Source: Pyrococcus kukulkanii (GTDB lineage Archaea; Methanobacteriota_B; Thermococci; Thermococcales; Thermococcaceae). From it: a DNA stretch of 64,000 nucleotides. Below, one piece after another: positions 26,540-35,090 of the stretch (positions are counted from its first letter, which is position 1; every line of letters begins with the position of its first letter). A program made the position numbers and the translations under genes. The notes under the pieces are model-generated. The model had not been told where the DNA came from. It searched no databases and saw only the letters and a program-made list of their open reading frames with translations. The stretch lies in contig NZ_CP010835.1 of assembly GCF_001577775.1 (NCBI RefSeq), forward strand, positions 1,868,264-1,932,263. Direction: 5' to 3'.

Positions 26540-27001
26540 TCAAGAACCACTTAGGGTCTTTAACTCCTCAACAAATTCCTTTATCCCTTCCTCTAACCTT
26601 TTTCTCACCAGGATCTTCCTGAGGACGGGCCTCTTGCCAAGGATTTCCTCCATCTGCTCGAGGCACTTTCCGGGCCTTCCTGCGCACGTGCAGAAAAAGG
26701 CGGCGTTCCTAATCTTCCCCCGGTTCTGGAGTAGGTAGGTCCTTATGGCAGGAGTCACGCGACCGTTCCAGACAGGTGTGCCAATGACCACGAGGTCATA
26801 GCTGGAAGGGTCTTTCTCAAACTCTATCTCTGTAGTTTTACCCATCGTTGCGTCATAACCAGCTATGAGGAAGCCAATAATTCCCTTCCTGGGCTTTTTG
26901 TCAATGATCTCGTCAATATCGGCGTTAAGGGCCTTAGCTACCTCCTGGGCGATTCGTTTTGTAGTTCTGCTCCGTGAGTAGAAGACAATGAGTGTTTTCA
27001 T
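26540..27001 (-). CDS. Flavodoxin-like protein
   Basis: The 153-residue protein starts MKTLIVFYSRSRTTKRIA, a flavodoxin phosphate-binding loop that would hold FMN. PVWNGRVTPAIRTYL forms the isoalloxazine loop. A Cys pair (CTCAGRPGKC) is unusual for flavodoxins. It may act as an NAD(P)H-dependent quinone or disulfide reductase partner. The start could be ATG 27001 or 27007. It is divergent from the MarR-like gene, whose operator at 27068-27083 may also affect it. Confidence 0.75.
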   Translation of the reverse strand: MKTLIVFYSRSRTTKRIAQEVAKALNADIDEIIDKKPRKGIIGFLIAGYDATMGKTTEIEFEKDPSSYDLVVIGTPVWNGRVTPAIRTYLLQNRGKIRNAAFFCTCAGRPGKCLEQMEEILGKRPVLRKILVRKRLEEGIKEFVEELKTLSGS

Positions 27002-27067
27002 GGGCATCCCTGACTAAATTCCCTGTTGAGGTTAATATGAGTTTCCAAGAATGCTTTTAAACCCAAA

Positions 27068-27083
27068 AGTTTCAATTGAAACT
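27068..27083. promoter_or_regulatory. Perfect 16-base palindrome, MarR-type operator
   Basis: AGTTTCAATTGAAACT is fully self-complementary. It ends one base before ATG 27084, and the TATA-like CTTTTAAAC (27052-27060) places the transcription start inside it. This is a textbook autorepression position for the MarR-type regulator that follows. Confidence 0.6.
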
Positions 27084-27509
27084 ATGCCGCAGAAGGAGAA
27101 AAGGCATGCGACCTTATATCGGAGCTTTACTGGGCCATGAGAAAGATCTGTGAATAGGCTTGAGGAACTGGGGATTACCTTTCTTGAGTTCAAAGCCCTG
27201 ATGCACCTGAAGAGTACAGAGACCCAGGGAGACCTCCTGAGAGAAATGGGCGTTTCCAAATCAACGGCCTCAAAAGTGCTCTCCTCCCTTGAGAGAAAGG
27301 GGATTGTAAAAAGGGAGCGCAGAGGGAGGGCATATACTATTGAACTAACCGACAAGGCCCTTGAGATGCTAAAGGCCATCGAGAAGGCTGGAATGGAGCT
27401 TGAGGAAAAGATGTTCTCCCGGATGGCTCGCAAAGAAAAATCTGAATTTCTGTCTCTCCTTAAAAGAGCGATAAATAGTCTTGAGGGAAACAGATGGGTG
27501 GAAATATGA
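27084..27509 (+). pseudogene. MarR family regulator with two compensating frameshifts
   Basis: The frame from GTG 27150 to 27509 encodes a MarR winged helix (FLEFKALMHLKSTETQGDLL, GVSKSTASKVLSSLERKGIV). The true N-terminus appears to begin at ATG 27084 (MPQKEK), then continues in another frame as DLISELYWAMRKI (27110-27149), before returning to the first frame as VNRLEELGITF. One base lost from an A run near 27098-27102 and one gained near 27147 would explain this. Without helix 1 the shortened protein may dimerise poorly. It ends overlapping the MATE gene (ATGA at 27506). A sequencing error is possible. Confidence 0.6.
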
Positions 27510-28859
27510 CAAAGGGTGTCCAGATTTTAAGGGGCGACCCGAAAAAGGCCATAATAAAGCTCTCAATCCCGATGATGATAGGCATGTTGGTGCAGACGAT
27601 GTATAACCTCGCCGACGGAATATGGGTCTCTGGCCTCGGCCCGGACGCTCTGGCCGCCGTTGGACTTTTCTTCCCGATTTTCACGGGGATTATAGCACTC
27701 GCCGCAGGTCTTGGTGTGGGCGCAAGCTCCGCGATAGCGAGGAGGATTGGAGCCAGAAATAAGAAAGGAGTCGACAACGTTGCCGTGCACGCCATCGTTC
27801 TCTCGCTCTTCTTGGGTGTAGCCATACCGCTTGTCATGCTCCCCACGATAGATTCGTTCTTCGGGTTAATGGGCGCCAAAGAGGATGTCGTTGAGCTGGC
27901 CACAGCCTACGCGAGGGTGCTCCTTATTGGGGCTTTCATGGCCGTCTTCAACAACGTCGGAAACGGTATTCTAAGGGGAGAAGGAGATGCAAACAGGGCA
28001 ATGCTTGCAATGGTGCTTGGTTCAGGACTCAACATAGTTCTTGACCCAATATTTATTTATACCCTAAACTTTGGAATCGTTGGTGCCGCTTACGCAACCT
28101 TGCTCTCCATGACAATCACTTCACTTTTCATCGCTTACTGGCTCTTCATCAAGAGGGACCTTACGTTGAGATTACCCTCAGAGACTTCTCGCCGAGCTGG
28201 GAAATCCTTAAGGACATATTGCGTGTTGGTCTTCCTGCCTCACTCTCTCAGCTCTCCACGTCTATAGCGATGTTTTCCTCAACCGCGTTGCGATAATGGC
28301 GGGCGGGGAAAATGGTGTTGCCGTCTTTACCAGTGCTTGGCGTGTCACGATGCTCGGAATAGTACCAATACTTGGTATGGCTGCTGCAACAACTGCAGTA
28401 ACTGGAGCCGCTTACGGGGAGAGAAACACTGAAAAGTTGGAAGCTGCCTACCTCTATGCAATAAAGATAGCATTCATGATAGAGCTTGGCGTAGTCTCCT
28501 TCATAATGGCCTTCGCTCCTCAAGTGGCCTATCTTTTCACGTACTCCGAGATAGCACAGGTGATAAAGCAGGAACTCATCTCCGCCCTCAGAACCCTTCC
28601 AATATTTTTACTCCTAACCCCCTTCGGCATGATGACCTCCGCAATGTTCCAAGGCATAGGTGAAGGAGAAAAGTCTCTGATTTTAACGATATTCAGAACT
28701 TTGGTCATGCAGGTTGGCTTCGCTTATACCTTCGTGAACCTGGGGCTCGGCCTTAGGGGAGTTTGGCTGGGGATAGTTGTCGGGAACATGGTGGCAGCTG
28801 TCATGGGCTTCACCTGGGGAAGAGTAAGAATAAGGGTAGTAAGACGAGCTTTGAGGTGA
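27506..28859 (+). pseudogene. MATE family multidrug exporter, doubly frameshifted
   Basis: Three successive frames cover one MATE transporter of about 450 residues: MTKGVQILRGDPKKAIIKLS to about 28180, then DFSPSWEILKDILRVGLPAS to about 28275, then FLNRVAIMAGGENGVAVFTS to 28859. Two single-base shifts, near 28180 and near 28275, break it, so an intact 12-helix pump cannot be made by normal translation. It is coupled to the MarR gene, which is also damaged, so the efflux module seems to be decaying as a unit. Confidence 0.75.
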
Positions 28860-28880
28860 AATAGATAGAATATGATCAGA

Positions 28881-29028
28881 CTATTCTTTCTTCCTCCTTG
28901 GTATTATATCTGATAGAAGCTTTCCATCCACCCTCTTTATTAACTCCCTCTTAGTTTCTACATCGGCTTTTGATCCCCTCAATTATCACCGTTGGCGTGG
29001 CTTTCCTCAAATTAACCTTCGTTTTCAC
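28881..29028 (-). pseudogene. Small frameshifted gene relic
   Basis: The minus strand reads MKTKVNLRKATPTVIIEGIK from GTG 29028, then, after a one-base shift near 28970, continues as KADVETKRELIKRVDGKLLS and stops at 28881-28883. The joined peptide would be about 48 residues with a beta-strand then a charged helix, as in small antitoxins or nucleic-acid-binding proteins. Family not recognised. Confidence 0.35.
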
Positions 29029-29039
29029 ACGTCAAAATG

Positions 29040-29440
29040 TTTAGCAAACTTGACTAATACTCCAAAGGACCTTTTATTATGAGTTAGACCTTTCCATTAT
29101 TAGCCAGAAAACGCTCTCTTCACGGTGGGAGAGTCACCTTTAACAGTTTTTGTGTAATACCCAAGCTAAGGCGGGAAGGTTTATGGACTCGTCACTTGCT
29201 TTCGTTGCTAGTTCCAGCTCCAGCCCGCAGGCTCGATTTTGGTCCTATTACCCTTTGACTTGAAGTTCCTTGGTAACCTCGCCAAGCCTACATTACAATA
29301 GGGCTTCGACAGTTAAAGACCAATTGGGTAGTATTTTGGATCCCGCCCTAACGGACAAGGCTTGAAAAAGAGTCACTCAATATTGGCAGAAGAAGCATCT
29401 CAATCTTTTGTGCCTATGCACAAAGCTTATATGAGAAAAA
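29040..29440. other. Intergenic stretch without an intact gene
   Basis: No supported gene. Short coding-like scraps occur: the minus strand at about 29160-29250 reads RACGLELELATKASDE, and the plus strand at 29311-29364 reads VKDQLGSILDPALTDKA before a stop. The first faintly recalls the tail of an insertion-sequence protein, but that is too weak to assign. Decayed sequence is the simplest reading. Confidence 0.3.
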
Positions 29441-29466
29441 AATTTCAATTAAACGGGTGATGTAAC

Positions 29467-29874
29467 ATGAGGATAGCTGTTCCAGCCGTGGACGATAAAG
29501 GCTTAGAAAGCGAAGTGAGTAGACACTTTGGCAGGGCAAGGTACTTTGTATTTGTTGACGTTGAAAACAATGAAATTAAAGGTGCGGAGGTCGTTGAGGT
29601 TCCTTTCGAGGAGCATGGACCAGGGGATCTTCCAAGGTTCGTCAAGGAGCACGGAGGAGAAGTCGTCCTTGCTTATGGAATGGGGCATAAAGCTATTTCA
29701 TTCTTCAACGAGCTCGGCATAGAAGTCGTTACTGGGGCCTATGGAAGAATAAGAGATGTGGTTGAGGCCTTTATACACCAGGTTCTAGAGTTAGATCCTC
29801 ACTGGAAGGAGAAGATAGAGCGCGAAAAGGAAAGGGAGAGAGGTGAAAAGCACGAGCAGAGAGATGGTTTGTAA
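29467..29874 (+). CDS. NifX/NafY-type Fe-Mo cofactor-binding domain protein
   Basis: The 135-residue protein has the dinitrogenase cofactor-biosynthesis fold: MRIAVPAVDDKGLESEVSRH, FGRARYFV, and GDLPRFVKEHGGEVVLAYGM. In non-diazotrophs these small proteins are thought to bind or carry Fe-S or Mo/W clusters. The C-terminus is highly charged (His, Glu, Lys). GGGTGAT (29455-29461) is the ribosome site and GCTTATATG (about 29424-29432) a TATA. It lies just upstream of a TDT transporter and near Suf genes. Confidence 0.8.
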   Translation: MRIAVPAVDDKGLESEVSRHFGRARYFVFVDVENNEIKGAEVVEVPFEEHGPGDLPRFVKEHGGEVVLAYGMGHKAISFFNELGIEVVTGAYGRIRDVVEAFIHQVLELDPHWKEKIEREKERERGEKHEQRDGL

Positions 29875-29932
29875 CGAGGGGTTTAAAAAATCTTTAAAAT
29901 TCTTCATATGATGCAATCTTCTGGTGAAGTAA

Positions 29933-30937
29933 ATGGGGATAAGTATAAAGGACTTTGCTCCTAGCTGGTTTGCGAGCGTTATGGGGACGGGAGCCTTAGC
30001 TTTGACAAGTAAAGCGTACTCATCGAAGCTTCCAGCCTTGGCTGGATTTGCGAAATTTCTCGTCTACCTCAACACCCTCCTATTCTTCATCCTTCTAATT
30101 CCATGGCTTCTCAGATGGGTGAAGTACACGGAAAACGCCTTAGAAGATCTAAAACATCCGATGGTGAGTCACTTTTATGGAACGATAGCAGTGGCTATGC
30201 TCGTCCTCTCGGCGGATTATCTCTTTATACTTAAAAAAATCACCATTGCAAAGGCGTTCTGGATCCCTGGGACAGTTTTAACGATATTCTTTGCCCTACT
30301 AATACCCTATTTGATGTTTGTGGAAAGAGAAATAGATCTTAAGGTCGTTACTCCTGCATGGTTTATTCCCCCCGTGGGGCTTATCGTTATTCCCATGGGA
30401 GGTGCAGGCCTAATCTCAAGCTTCTCTGGGACTGCCCGGGAGATCGCCTATGTGGTTAATTACTTCGCCTGGGGGGCTGGTTTCTTCCTTTACTTGGGCC
30501 TGTTCGCGATAGTGTTTTTCCGCTTCATAAGGCATGAACCGATGCCCTGTGGTATGGCTCCAGCTGTATGGATAAACCTTGGACCAATAGGGGCTGGAAC
30601 TTCAACACTCTATGCACTCGTCAAAGCTAGTGAGTTCCTGAAAGTTAAAGAGCCTTTCTTGGCGTTTGGTTTAATATTCTGGGGCTTTGGCGTCTGGTGG
30701 CTGGCGATGGCTATCATGATGACCATCTACTACATCAGAAAACTCAACTTACCCTATAGCCTGGCTTGGTGGGCTTTCATCTTCCCACTCGGAGCCTACG
30801 TGGGGGCAACGCACAACGTTGGTACAGCCTTTGGTATAGGAATTATAGACAGCTTTGGCTTTGTCCTTTACTGGCTTCTACTGGCTATGTGGCTGATCAC
30901 GGGTGTAAAAACTGTAAAGCACGTGCTTCTCGAATGA
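29933..30937 (+). CDS. TDT family anion channel/transporter (TehA/SLAC1-like)
   Basis: The 334-residue protein shows about ten membrane helices and the family motif APSWFASVMGTGALAL at the N-terminus. TehA, malate permeases and the sulfite pump Ssu1 belong to this family, so the substrate may be an organic acid or sulfite. The sulfur-related neighbours make sulfite attractive, as inference only. GGTGAAG precedes the ATG. Confidence 0.8.
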   Translation: MGISIKDFAPSWFASVMGTGALALTSKAYSSKLPALAGFAKFLVYLNTLLFFILLIPWLLRWVKYTENALEDLKHPMVSHFYGTIAVAMLVLSADYLFILKKITIAKAFWIPGTVLTIFFALLIPYLMFVEREIDLKVVTPAWFIPPVGLIVIPMGGAGLISSFSGTAREIAYVVNYFAWGAGFFLYLGLFAIVFFRFIRHEPMPCGMAPAVWINLGPIGAGTSTLYALVKASEFLKVKEPFLAFGLIFWGFGVWWLAMAIMMTIYYIRKLNLPYSLAWWAFIFPLGAYVGATHNVGTAFGIGIIDSFGFVLYWLLLAMWLITGVKTVKHVLLE

Positions 30938-30963
30938 TTTTTAACTTTTTTATTATTGAACTA
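30938..30963. terminator. T-rich convergent termination region
   Basis: The 26 bases between the convergent TDT and sufB stops contain TTTTTAACTTTTTTATT (plus strand), the T-run pattern of archaeal terminators. The minus strand has fewer T-runs. Confidence 0.4.
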
Positions 30964-31914
30964 TCATTCTCCCAAGAGACCCTTTATAATTAGCTCAGCC
31001 GCTTCATCCTCTGTTAGACCCTTAGCCATGAGCTGAATGAGCTGGGCTTCGTTTATCCTTCCTATGGATGCCTCGTGCGTGAGCTCGGCCTTGTCGTTCT
31101 TTACCCTTAGGAGAGGAACAGTCTGAACGTCAGCATTACCTTTAACAATCTCGTGACACTCAACGTGGCCCTTTGCGTAGTCACCGAGGCCGTAGGCCTC
31201 GTTTATAACGCTAGCCCTTGCCCTGTCAAAGGCTATAACCGTACTTCTTAGGTTTGCCCTGGAGTGTGCCCCCTCCAGATAGGCGACTTCCTTTATCTCA
31301 ACTGAATCATCTTTAACTGCCTTCACCTTTGACTCAAGCTCAAGAACAGCCCTCTCATCGAGTCTCGCGATCATCTCAAGCTTCAGCTTCTTTGCCCTGT
31401 GCTTCGTCAGAGAGAACCTTCCCGTATAGCGGGCACCTCTGCCCACATCCACCTCTGTCTTGCCGATCATCCTTACACCCTCGCCGTGCACGTGTTCATC
31501 GTCGTAGAGCACGCTTGAACCTTCTCCAATTTTTATCCTTGTCACCGCTTCGTGGGTGAAGTTCTTTGCGTAGGGAAAGATGCAATGGGATATGAATTTA
31601 ACCTTCGAGTTTTTGCCGACGTTTATGTCAAAGACAACCCTCTGGTACCCCTCGCTTTCCAAATAACCAGTGCAAAGGTGAACGGGAAAGGGAAGCTCAA
31701 CGTTGTCCGCGATTTTAACTTCAGCTTTAACTCCGTTCTTAATCTCCTTTCCCTTTATCTCAACCCCTGGAACATTGTTGAGCCCGATGATTTTGTCTCC
31801 ACTGATGATTATCGTTGCTATTCTGCCCTCGAAAAGGGAGGTGTCAAGACCTTCTCGCTGATAGGCCTCAACTAACGCCTCGTATTCCCTAGTGAGATCA
31901 ATCTTTATCGTCAT
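30964..31914 (-). CDS. sufB: SufB/SufD-like Fe-S cluster scaffold protein
   Basis: The 316-residue beta-helix protein matches the short archaeal SufB/D type. YTGRFSLTKHRAKKLKLE, EAYGLGDYAKGHVECHEIV and LTHEASIGRINEAQLIQLMA are diagnostic, and HEASIGRI is the region around the conserved His/Asp of SufD/B. With SufC it forms the scaffold for Fe-S cluster assembly. ATG 31914 starts two bases after the sufC stop; a longer frame to 31938 is unsupported. There is no separate cysteine desulfurase here, so sulfur may come directly from sulfide. Confidence 0.88.
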   Translation of the reverse strand: MTIKIDLTREYEALVEAYQREGLDTSLFEGRIATIIISGDKIIGLNNVPGVEIKGKEIKNGVKAEVKIADNVELPFPVHLCTGYLESEGYQRVVFDINVGKNSKVKFISHCIFPYAKNFTHEAVTRIKIGEGSSVLYDDEHVHGEGVRMIGKTEVDVGRGARYTGRFSLTKHRAKKLKLEMIARLDERAVLELESKVKAVKDDSVEIKEVAYLEGAHSRANLRSTVIAFDRARASVINEAYGLGDYAKGHVECHEIVKGNADVQTVPLLRVKNDKAELTHEASIGRINEAQLIQLMAKGLTEDEAAELIIKGLLGE

Positions 31915-31916
31915 CC

Positions 31917-32630
31917 TCAGCCCTCCGGGAAGGAGCATCTTCTACAGGTCTTCCGATAGTAGTCAACGACCTCATGTGAAAAGCCTTTTTTCACTAATCT
32001 ACCTGCGCAGATGAAGTATGAGAAGTCTGTTTTGGCTGCTATCTCCTCGTGGTGGGTGATAAGTATCACGGTGGTACCGTACTTCTGGAAATAGTTTAGG
32101 ATTCTCTCTATGAGTTCTTTGGCCGTTATGTCGAGGCCCGAGTCAGGTTCATCGAGAATTGCGTACCTTGGTTTAAGGAGAAGAAGTGATGCAAGCTCTA
32201 CCCTTTTCCTTTCACCACCGCTCAAACTTTTGTCCACAAAACGATGAGCATAGAGCTCATAGGACAGGCCAACAAGCTCGAGGACTTCTTGTATTTCATC
32301 TTCCTTAATTTTGAGCTTCCCACCAAGGGTGAGGTAGTCCTTCACGGTTATGCCCTCATACCGGGCCGGCTCCTGCCAGGCCATGCTTATCCCAAGTTTT
32401 GCCCTCTCAGTAATGCTCAACCCGGTTATATCCTTACCATCAAGGATAATCTGACCAGATGTGGGCTTTAGCTCTCCCATCAAAATGCGGGCTATTGTCG
32501 ATTTTCCCGCGCCGTTCGGCCCAAGTATTGAGTAGCTTATTCCATCTCTGAAGGTCATGTTTATTGAGTGAAGGATTTTCCTGCAATTTTGTAAGTACTC
32601 AACGTTCCTCAAGCAGAGCATTCTCATCAT
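31917..32630 (-). CDS. sufC: SufC ABC-type ATPase
   Basis: The 237-residue soluble ATPase has Walker A GPNGAGKST, signature LSGGERKR and Walker B YAILDEPDSGLD. It drives the SufB scaffold. Three start codons lie close together (32630, 32627, 32621); no strong ribosome site separates them. A Cys-rich tail (KTCRRCSFPEG) is unusual for SufC. An exact SurR-type motif lies about 45 bases upstream. Confidence 0.88.
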   Translation of the reverse strand: MMRMLCLRNVEYLQNCRKILHSINMTFRDGISYSILGPNGAGKSTIARILMGELKPTSGQIILDGKDITGLSITERAKLGISMAWQEPARYEGITVKDYLTLGGKLKIKEDEIQEVLELVGLSYELYAHRFVDKSLSGGERKRVELASLLLLKPRYAILDEPDSGLDITAKELIERILNYFQKYGTTVILITHHEEIAAKTDFSYFICAGRLVKKGFSHEVVDYYRKTCRRCSFPEG

Positions 32631-32674
32631 GAGAATTTCATTTGAAATTAACTTAAGATTTTCTAATAAGTTTC

Positions 32675-32691
32675 GTTCGGAACTATTAGTT
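32675..32691. promoter_or_regulatory. Extended SurR-type site
   Basis: GTTCGGAACTATTAGTT fits the published extended consensus for the Thermococcales sulfur-response regulator SurR, GTTn3AACn5GTT, at all nine fixed positions. It lies between sufC (minus) and a ferredoxin gene (plus), upstream of the AT-rich promoter elements of both. From known SurR behaviour, an upstream site suggests activation when the redox-active regulator is reduced. Confidence 0.65.
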
Positions 32692-32756
32692 GAAAATTAT
32701 AACATATGAAAAACATTTTAAATTAAGATGACAAACTCATCATGGAGGATATGAAA

Positions 32757-33173
32757 ATGTCCGGCGATGAAGCTCCTATCATTGGAAAGGATGCACTTGG
32801 GAGGCCAGTTAAAGATTTAAGCGTTATCCCATGGTGGGGAGTTGATCGGAAGGATATAGAGTGGTACCCGAAGATAAACTACGACAGATGTGCGGGATGC
32901 GGAATCTGCTTCATAACCTGTGGAAGGCGCGTCTTTGACTGGGACAAGGAGAAGGGGAAACCAGTTGTTGCGAGGCCCTATAACTGTATGGTAGGTTGTT
33001 CAACGTGCGCAATGCTCTGCCCCTGCGACGCGATAGAATTTCCGCCGAAGGAGTACATCAAAAAGCTCGTCGTTGAGAACAACATAGTAAGAAAAGCCTT
33101 TGAGATAACGAAGCCCTTAAGCAAGAAAAACGAAAAGAAACCTGAGGGAACCGAGAGCAAGTTCAACCCATAA
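32757..33173 (+). CDS. Two-cluster 4Fe-4S ferredoxin-like protein
   Basis: The 138-residue protein has two cysteine motifs: CAGCGICFITC and CMVGCSTCAMLCPC. These would bind two 4Fe-4S clusters, the first in standard CxxCxxCxxxC form. It probably carries electrons or supports cluster assembly. GGAGGAT (32745-32751) favours ATG 32757 over the ATG codons at 32742 and 32751. It is divergent from sufC across the SurR-type site and convergent with the TauE gene, overlapping by 11 bases. Confidence 0.85.
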   Translation: MSGDEAPIIGKDALGRPVKDLSVIPWWGVDRKDIEWYPKINYDRCAGCGICFITCGRRVFDWDKEKGKPVVARPYNCMVGCSTCAMLCPCDAIEFPPKEYIKKLVVENNIVRKAFEITKPLSKKNEKKPEGTESKFNP

Positions 33174-33900
33174 CCATGAGGAGCGTCTTAAGGGCTATAA
33201 GGTATATTATGACACCTATCACCTTTTTTACATGTTCAGAACTCATCTTGAAGTGCATTAGGTGGGTCCCTAGCCAGCCTCCTGCTATAGCGGGAATCGA
33301 AACCCATAGGAGCAGTTTCCAGTTTAGAGTTCCCATCCCTAAATAGGTTACAAATCCACTAAGAGATGAGAAGAAAACAACCAATGCTGTAGTTGCAGCA
33401 ACTTTTTTGGGTTCATAACCGAGCATTATAAGGGCGGGGCTAATTATTCCGCCCCCACCGACGCCAAGGAGACCGCCGAGGAAACCAGCTATTCCCCCAA
33501 TTAGTGAGCCCTCAATGACGTGATTTTCATGGCTTTCCCTTTTCTTAGGTTTAAAGAAAATCATCATCGTGCCTGAGTAAAGCAAAAATGCAACAAATAC
33601 CCAGAGGACATATACCTTAGGAATAAATTTACTTGCATAAGCTCCGATCGGGGCCATGGAGGTTGCGAGGATTAATATCGGGAGCCCAAAACGGTGGTCG
33701 AGCTTTCCATGCTTTATATTTTTGAGAGTCGCTGAAAGCATTGAGAGGGTGTTTATGAAGAGACCAGCAGGCTTGGCCGTCATAAGTGGGACTCCAAGCC
33801 AGCCCATTATTGGAACTATGGCGATGGCAGAACCTACGCCACCTATTGAGAAGATGACACTTAAGATAAAAGCTATAAGGACCATCTCTAAATAAGTCAT
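33163..33900 (-). CDS. TauE/SafE family anion/sulfite exporter
   Basis: The 245-residue protein has about eight helices with the paired glycine motifs FSIGGVGSAIAIVP and LGGLLGVGGGGIISPA of TauE/SafE transporters. It is a more canonical member than the one at 24214. AGGTGAGCC precedes ATG 33900, and TTTATAAAGG (33944-33953) is the TATA. A sulfur-anion substrate is suggested by the neighbouring suf genes. Confidence 0.82.
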   Translation of the reverse strand: MTYLEMVLIAFILSVIFSIGGVGSAIAIVPIMGWLGVPLMTAKPAGLFINTLSMLSATLKNIKHGKLDHRFGLPILILATSMAPIGAYASKFIPKVYVLWVFVAFLLYSGTMMIFFKPKKRESHENHVIEGSLIGGIAGFLGGLLGVGGGGIISPALIMLGYEPKKVAATTALVVFFSSLSGFVTYLGMGTLNWKLLLWVSIPAIAGGWLGTHLMHFKMSSEHVKKVIGVIIYLIALKTLLMVMG

Positions 33901-33993
33901 TAGGCTCACCTTATTTTATTTTACTGGCCGAATAAACTAGTTAGACCTTTATAAACTTACTTATTTGTGTTAAAGGGTAAAGAAGATAAAAAA

Positions 33994-34455
33994 TCATTCA
34001 TTTGTAAGACATTCACTTTCTTCCTCGACACGAATTATCAGCTCAAGAACGCATTCAAGTTTCTTTAGATCATTTAAAATAGTATTCAGCTTTGACTTCA
34101 TGTTTTCATCATACTTTCTCATCATAGATTTTACGATTTCTTCTAAAGGGCGGATTTCCCGCTCTAGCATCTCCTTAGGTTGGTGAAGGAACTTTTCAAA
34201 AAAAGCAGGACTTGCTGTGAAATATTTAATTCTGCCTCTTTTGCGGCATGTTACAAGATAGTCCCTGGATAATCTGGTTAGCGATATTGAAACTGATGAG
34301 CGACTTAAACCAGTTTTTTCAACAAGTTCAGTTATTGTCATAGGTGTACTTGAAAGTAACAAAGTTGCATATACCTTTCCCTCGGTTGAAGTATATCCCC
34401 AACGCACCATAATCCTTTCCACGATTTCTATGAACTTTCTTTCTTCGATATCCAT
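33994..34455 (-). CDS. GbsR/MarR-type transcriptional regulator
   Basis: The 153-residue protein has an N-terminal winged helix (WGYTSTEGKVYATLLLS, ITELVEKTGLSRSSVSISLT) and a C-terminal coiled helix, as in GbsR/TrmB-like regulators. It contains two Cys near the end (Cys about 133 and 150) and one in the wing. It lies upstream of the TauE gene on the same strand and may regulate it or the divergent genes at 34925/35091. Confidence 0.78.
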   Translation of the reverse strand: MDIEERKFIEIVERIMVRWGYTSTEGKVYATLLLSSTPMTITELVEKTGLSRSSVSISLTRLSRDYLVTCRKRGRIKYFTASPAFFEKFLHQPKEMLEREIRPLEEIVKSMMRKYDENMKSKLNTILNDLKKLECVLELIIRVEEESECLTNE

Positions 34456-34607
34456 TTAGGCCCCCCCAAGTTTCGATAATACACAGATCAAGGAATTTTA
34501 AATACCTAGTAGCCTCTAAAACCTTCTTATGTGACGATATAATTTTAAGGTTTTTCCCAAATTTGATGATGATAATAAGGTAAAATTAAAACTAAAAAGA
34601 GAGAACG

Positions 34608-34925
34608 TTACTCCTTTGCTGTTGCTATTATGATTCCCCCTATTAGGGCAATTATCGCTCCTATAAGCCAAAAACCACCATCAAATGACATCGCTATCAG
34701 GGCTAGGATTACAATGCTCCATCCAACGAGGCCTTTATTACTCTTATAATAGTATGCTAACCCGAGCATTATAAGGCTAAGGATTATCTCAATCAATCCG
34801 ACCGTTGAAGTGCTTCCATAGTGCCATCCATAAAATTTCCCTGTTGCTAAGACAACTATCCCATCTAATAGTATTAGAAGTGCCCCTATTAAGGTTATCC
34901 ACATTCCGGTTTTTGCCGAGCTCAT
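34608..34925 (-). CDS. Small four-helix membrane protein
   Basis: The 105-residue protein is almost entirely four hydrophobic helices with Gly-rich turns. The function is unknown; it looks like Thermococcales-specific small membrane proteins. AGGAGGT precedes the ATG. It is divergent from the radical SAM gene, with a palindromic promoter region between them. Confidence 0.6.
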   Translation of the reverse strand: MSSAKTGMWITLIGALLILLDGIVVLATGKFYGWHYGSTSTVGLIEIILSLIMLGLAYYYKSNKGLVGWSIVILALIAMSFDGGFWLIGAIIALIGGIIIATAKE

Positions 34926-34986
34926 TTTGCTTACCTCCTATAATTTTCAAAGTTTAGATAATAGGTTTATAATATTTAAATTTTTC

Positions 34987-35017
34987 TGATATGTTAGTCA
35001 TATCAAAAAATACTAAC
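34987..35017. promoter_or_regulatory. Nested inverted repeats in a divergent promoter
   Basis: TGATATG-N5-CATATCA (34987-35005) overlaps a second repeat, GTTAGT (34993-34998) with ACTAAC (35012-35017). They lie between the membrane-protein gene and the radical SAM gene, close to ATATAAATT (about 35023-35031), a possible TATA for the latter. The nearby GbsR-like regulator is a candidate ligand. Confidence 0.45.
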
Positions 35018-35090
35018 ATTGAGATATAAATTGGTTATATCGAAAACTTTAAACGTAACAAATTACTATGGAGTATTTGAGAGTGATAAG

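Noticed and set aside
29040-29440. Insertion-sequence remnant
   Set aside because: Only a few residues on the minus strand recall a transposase tail, with no inverted ends or duplications visible, so it is not claimed as a mobile element.
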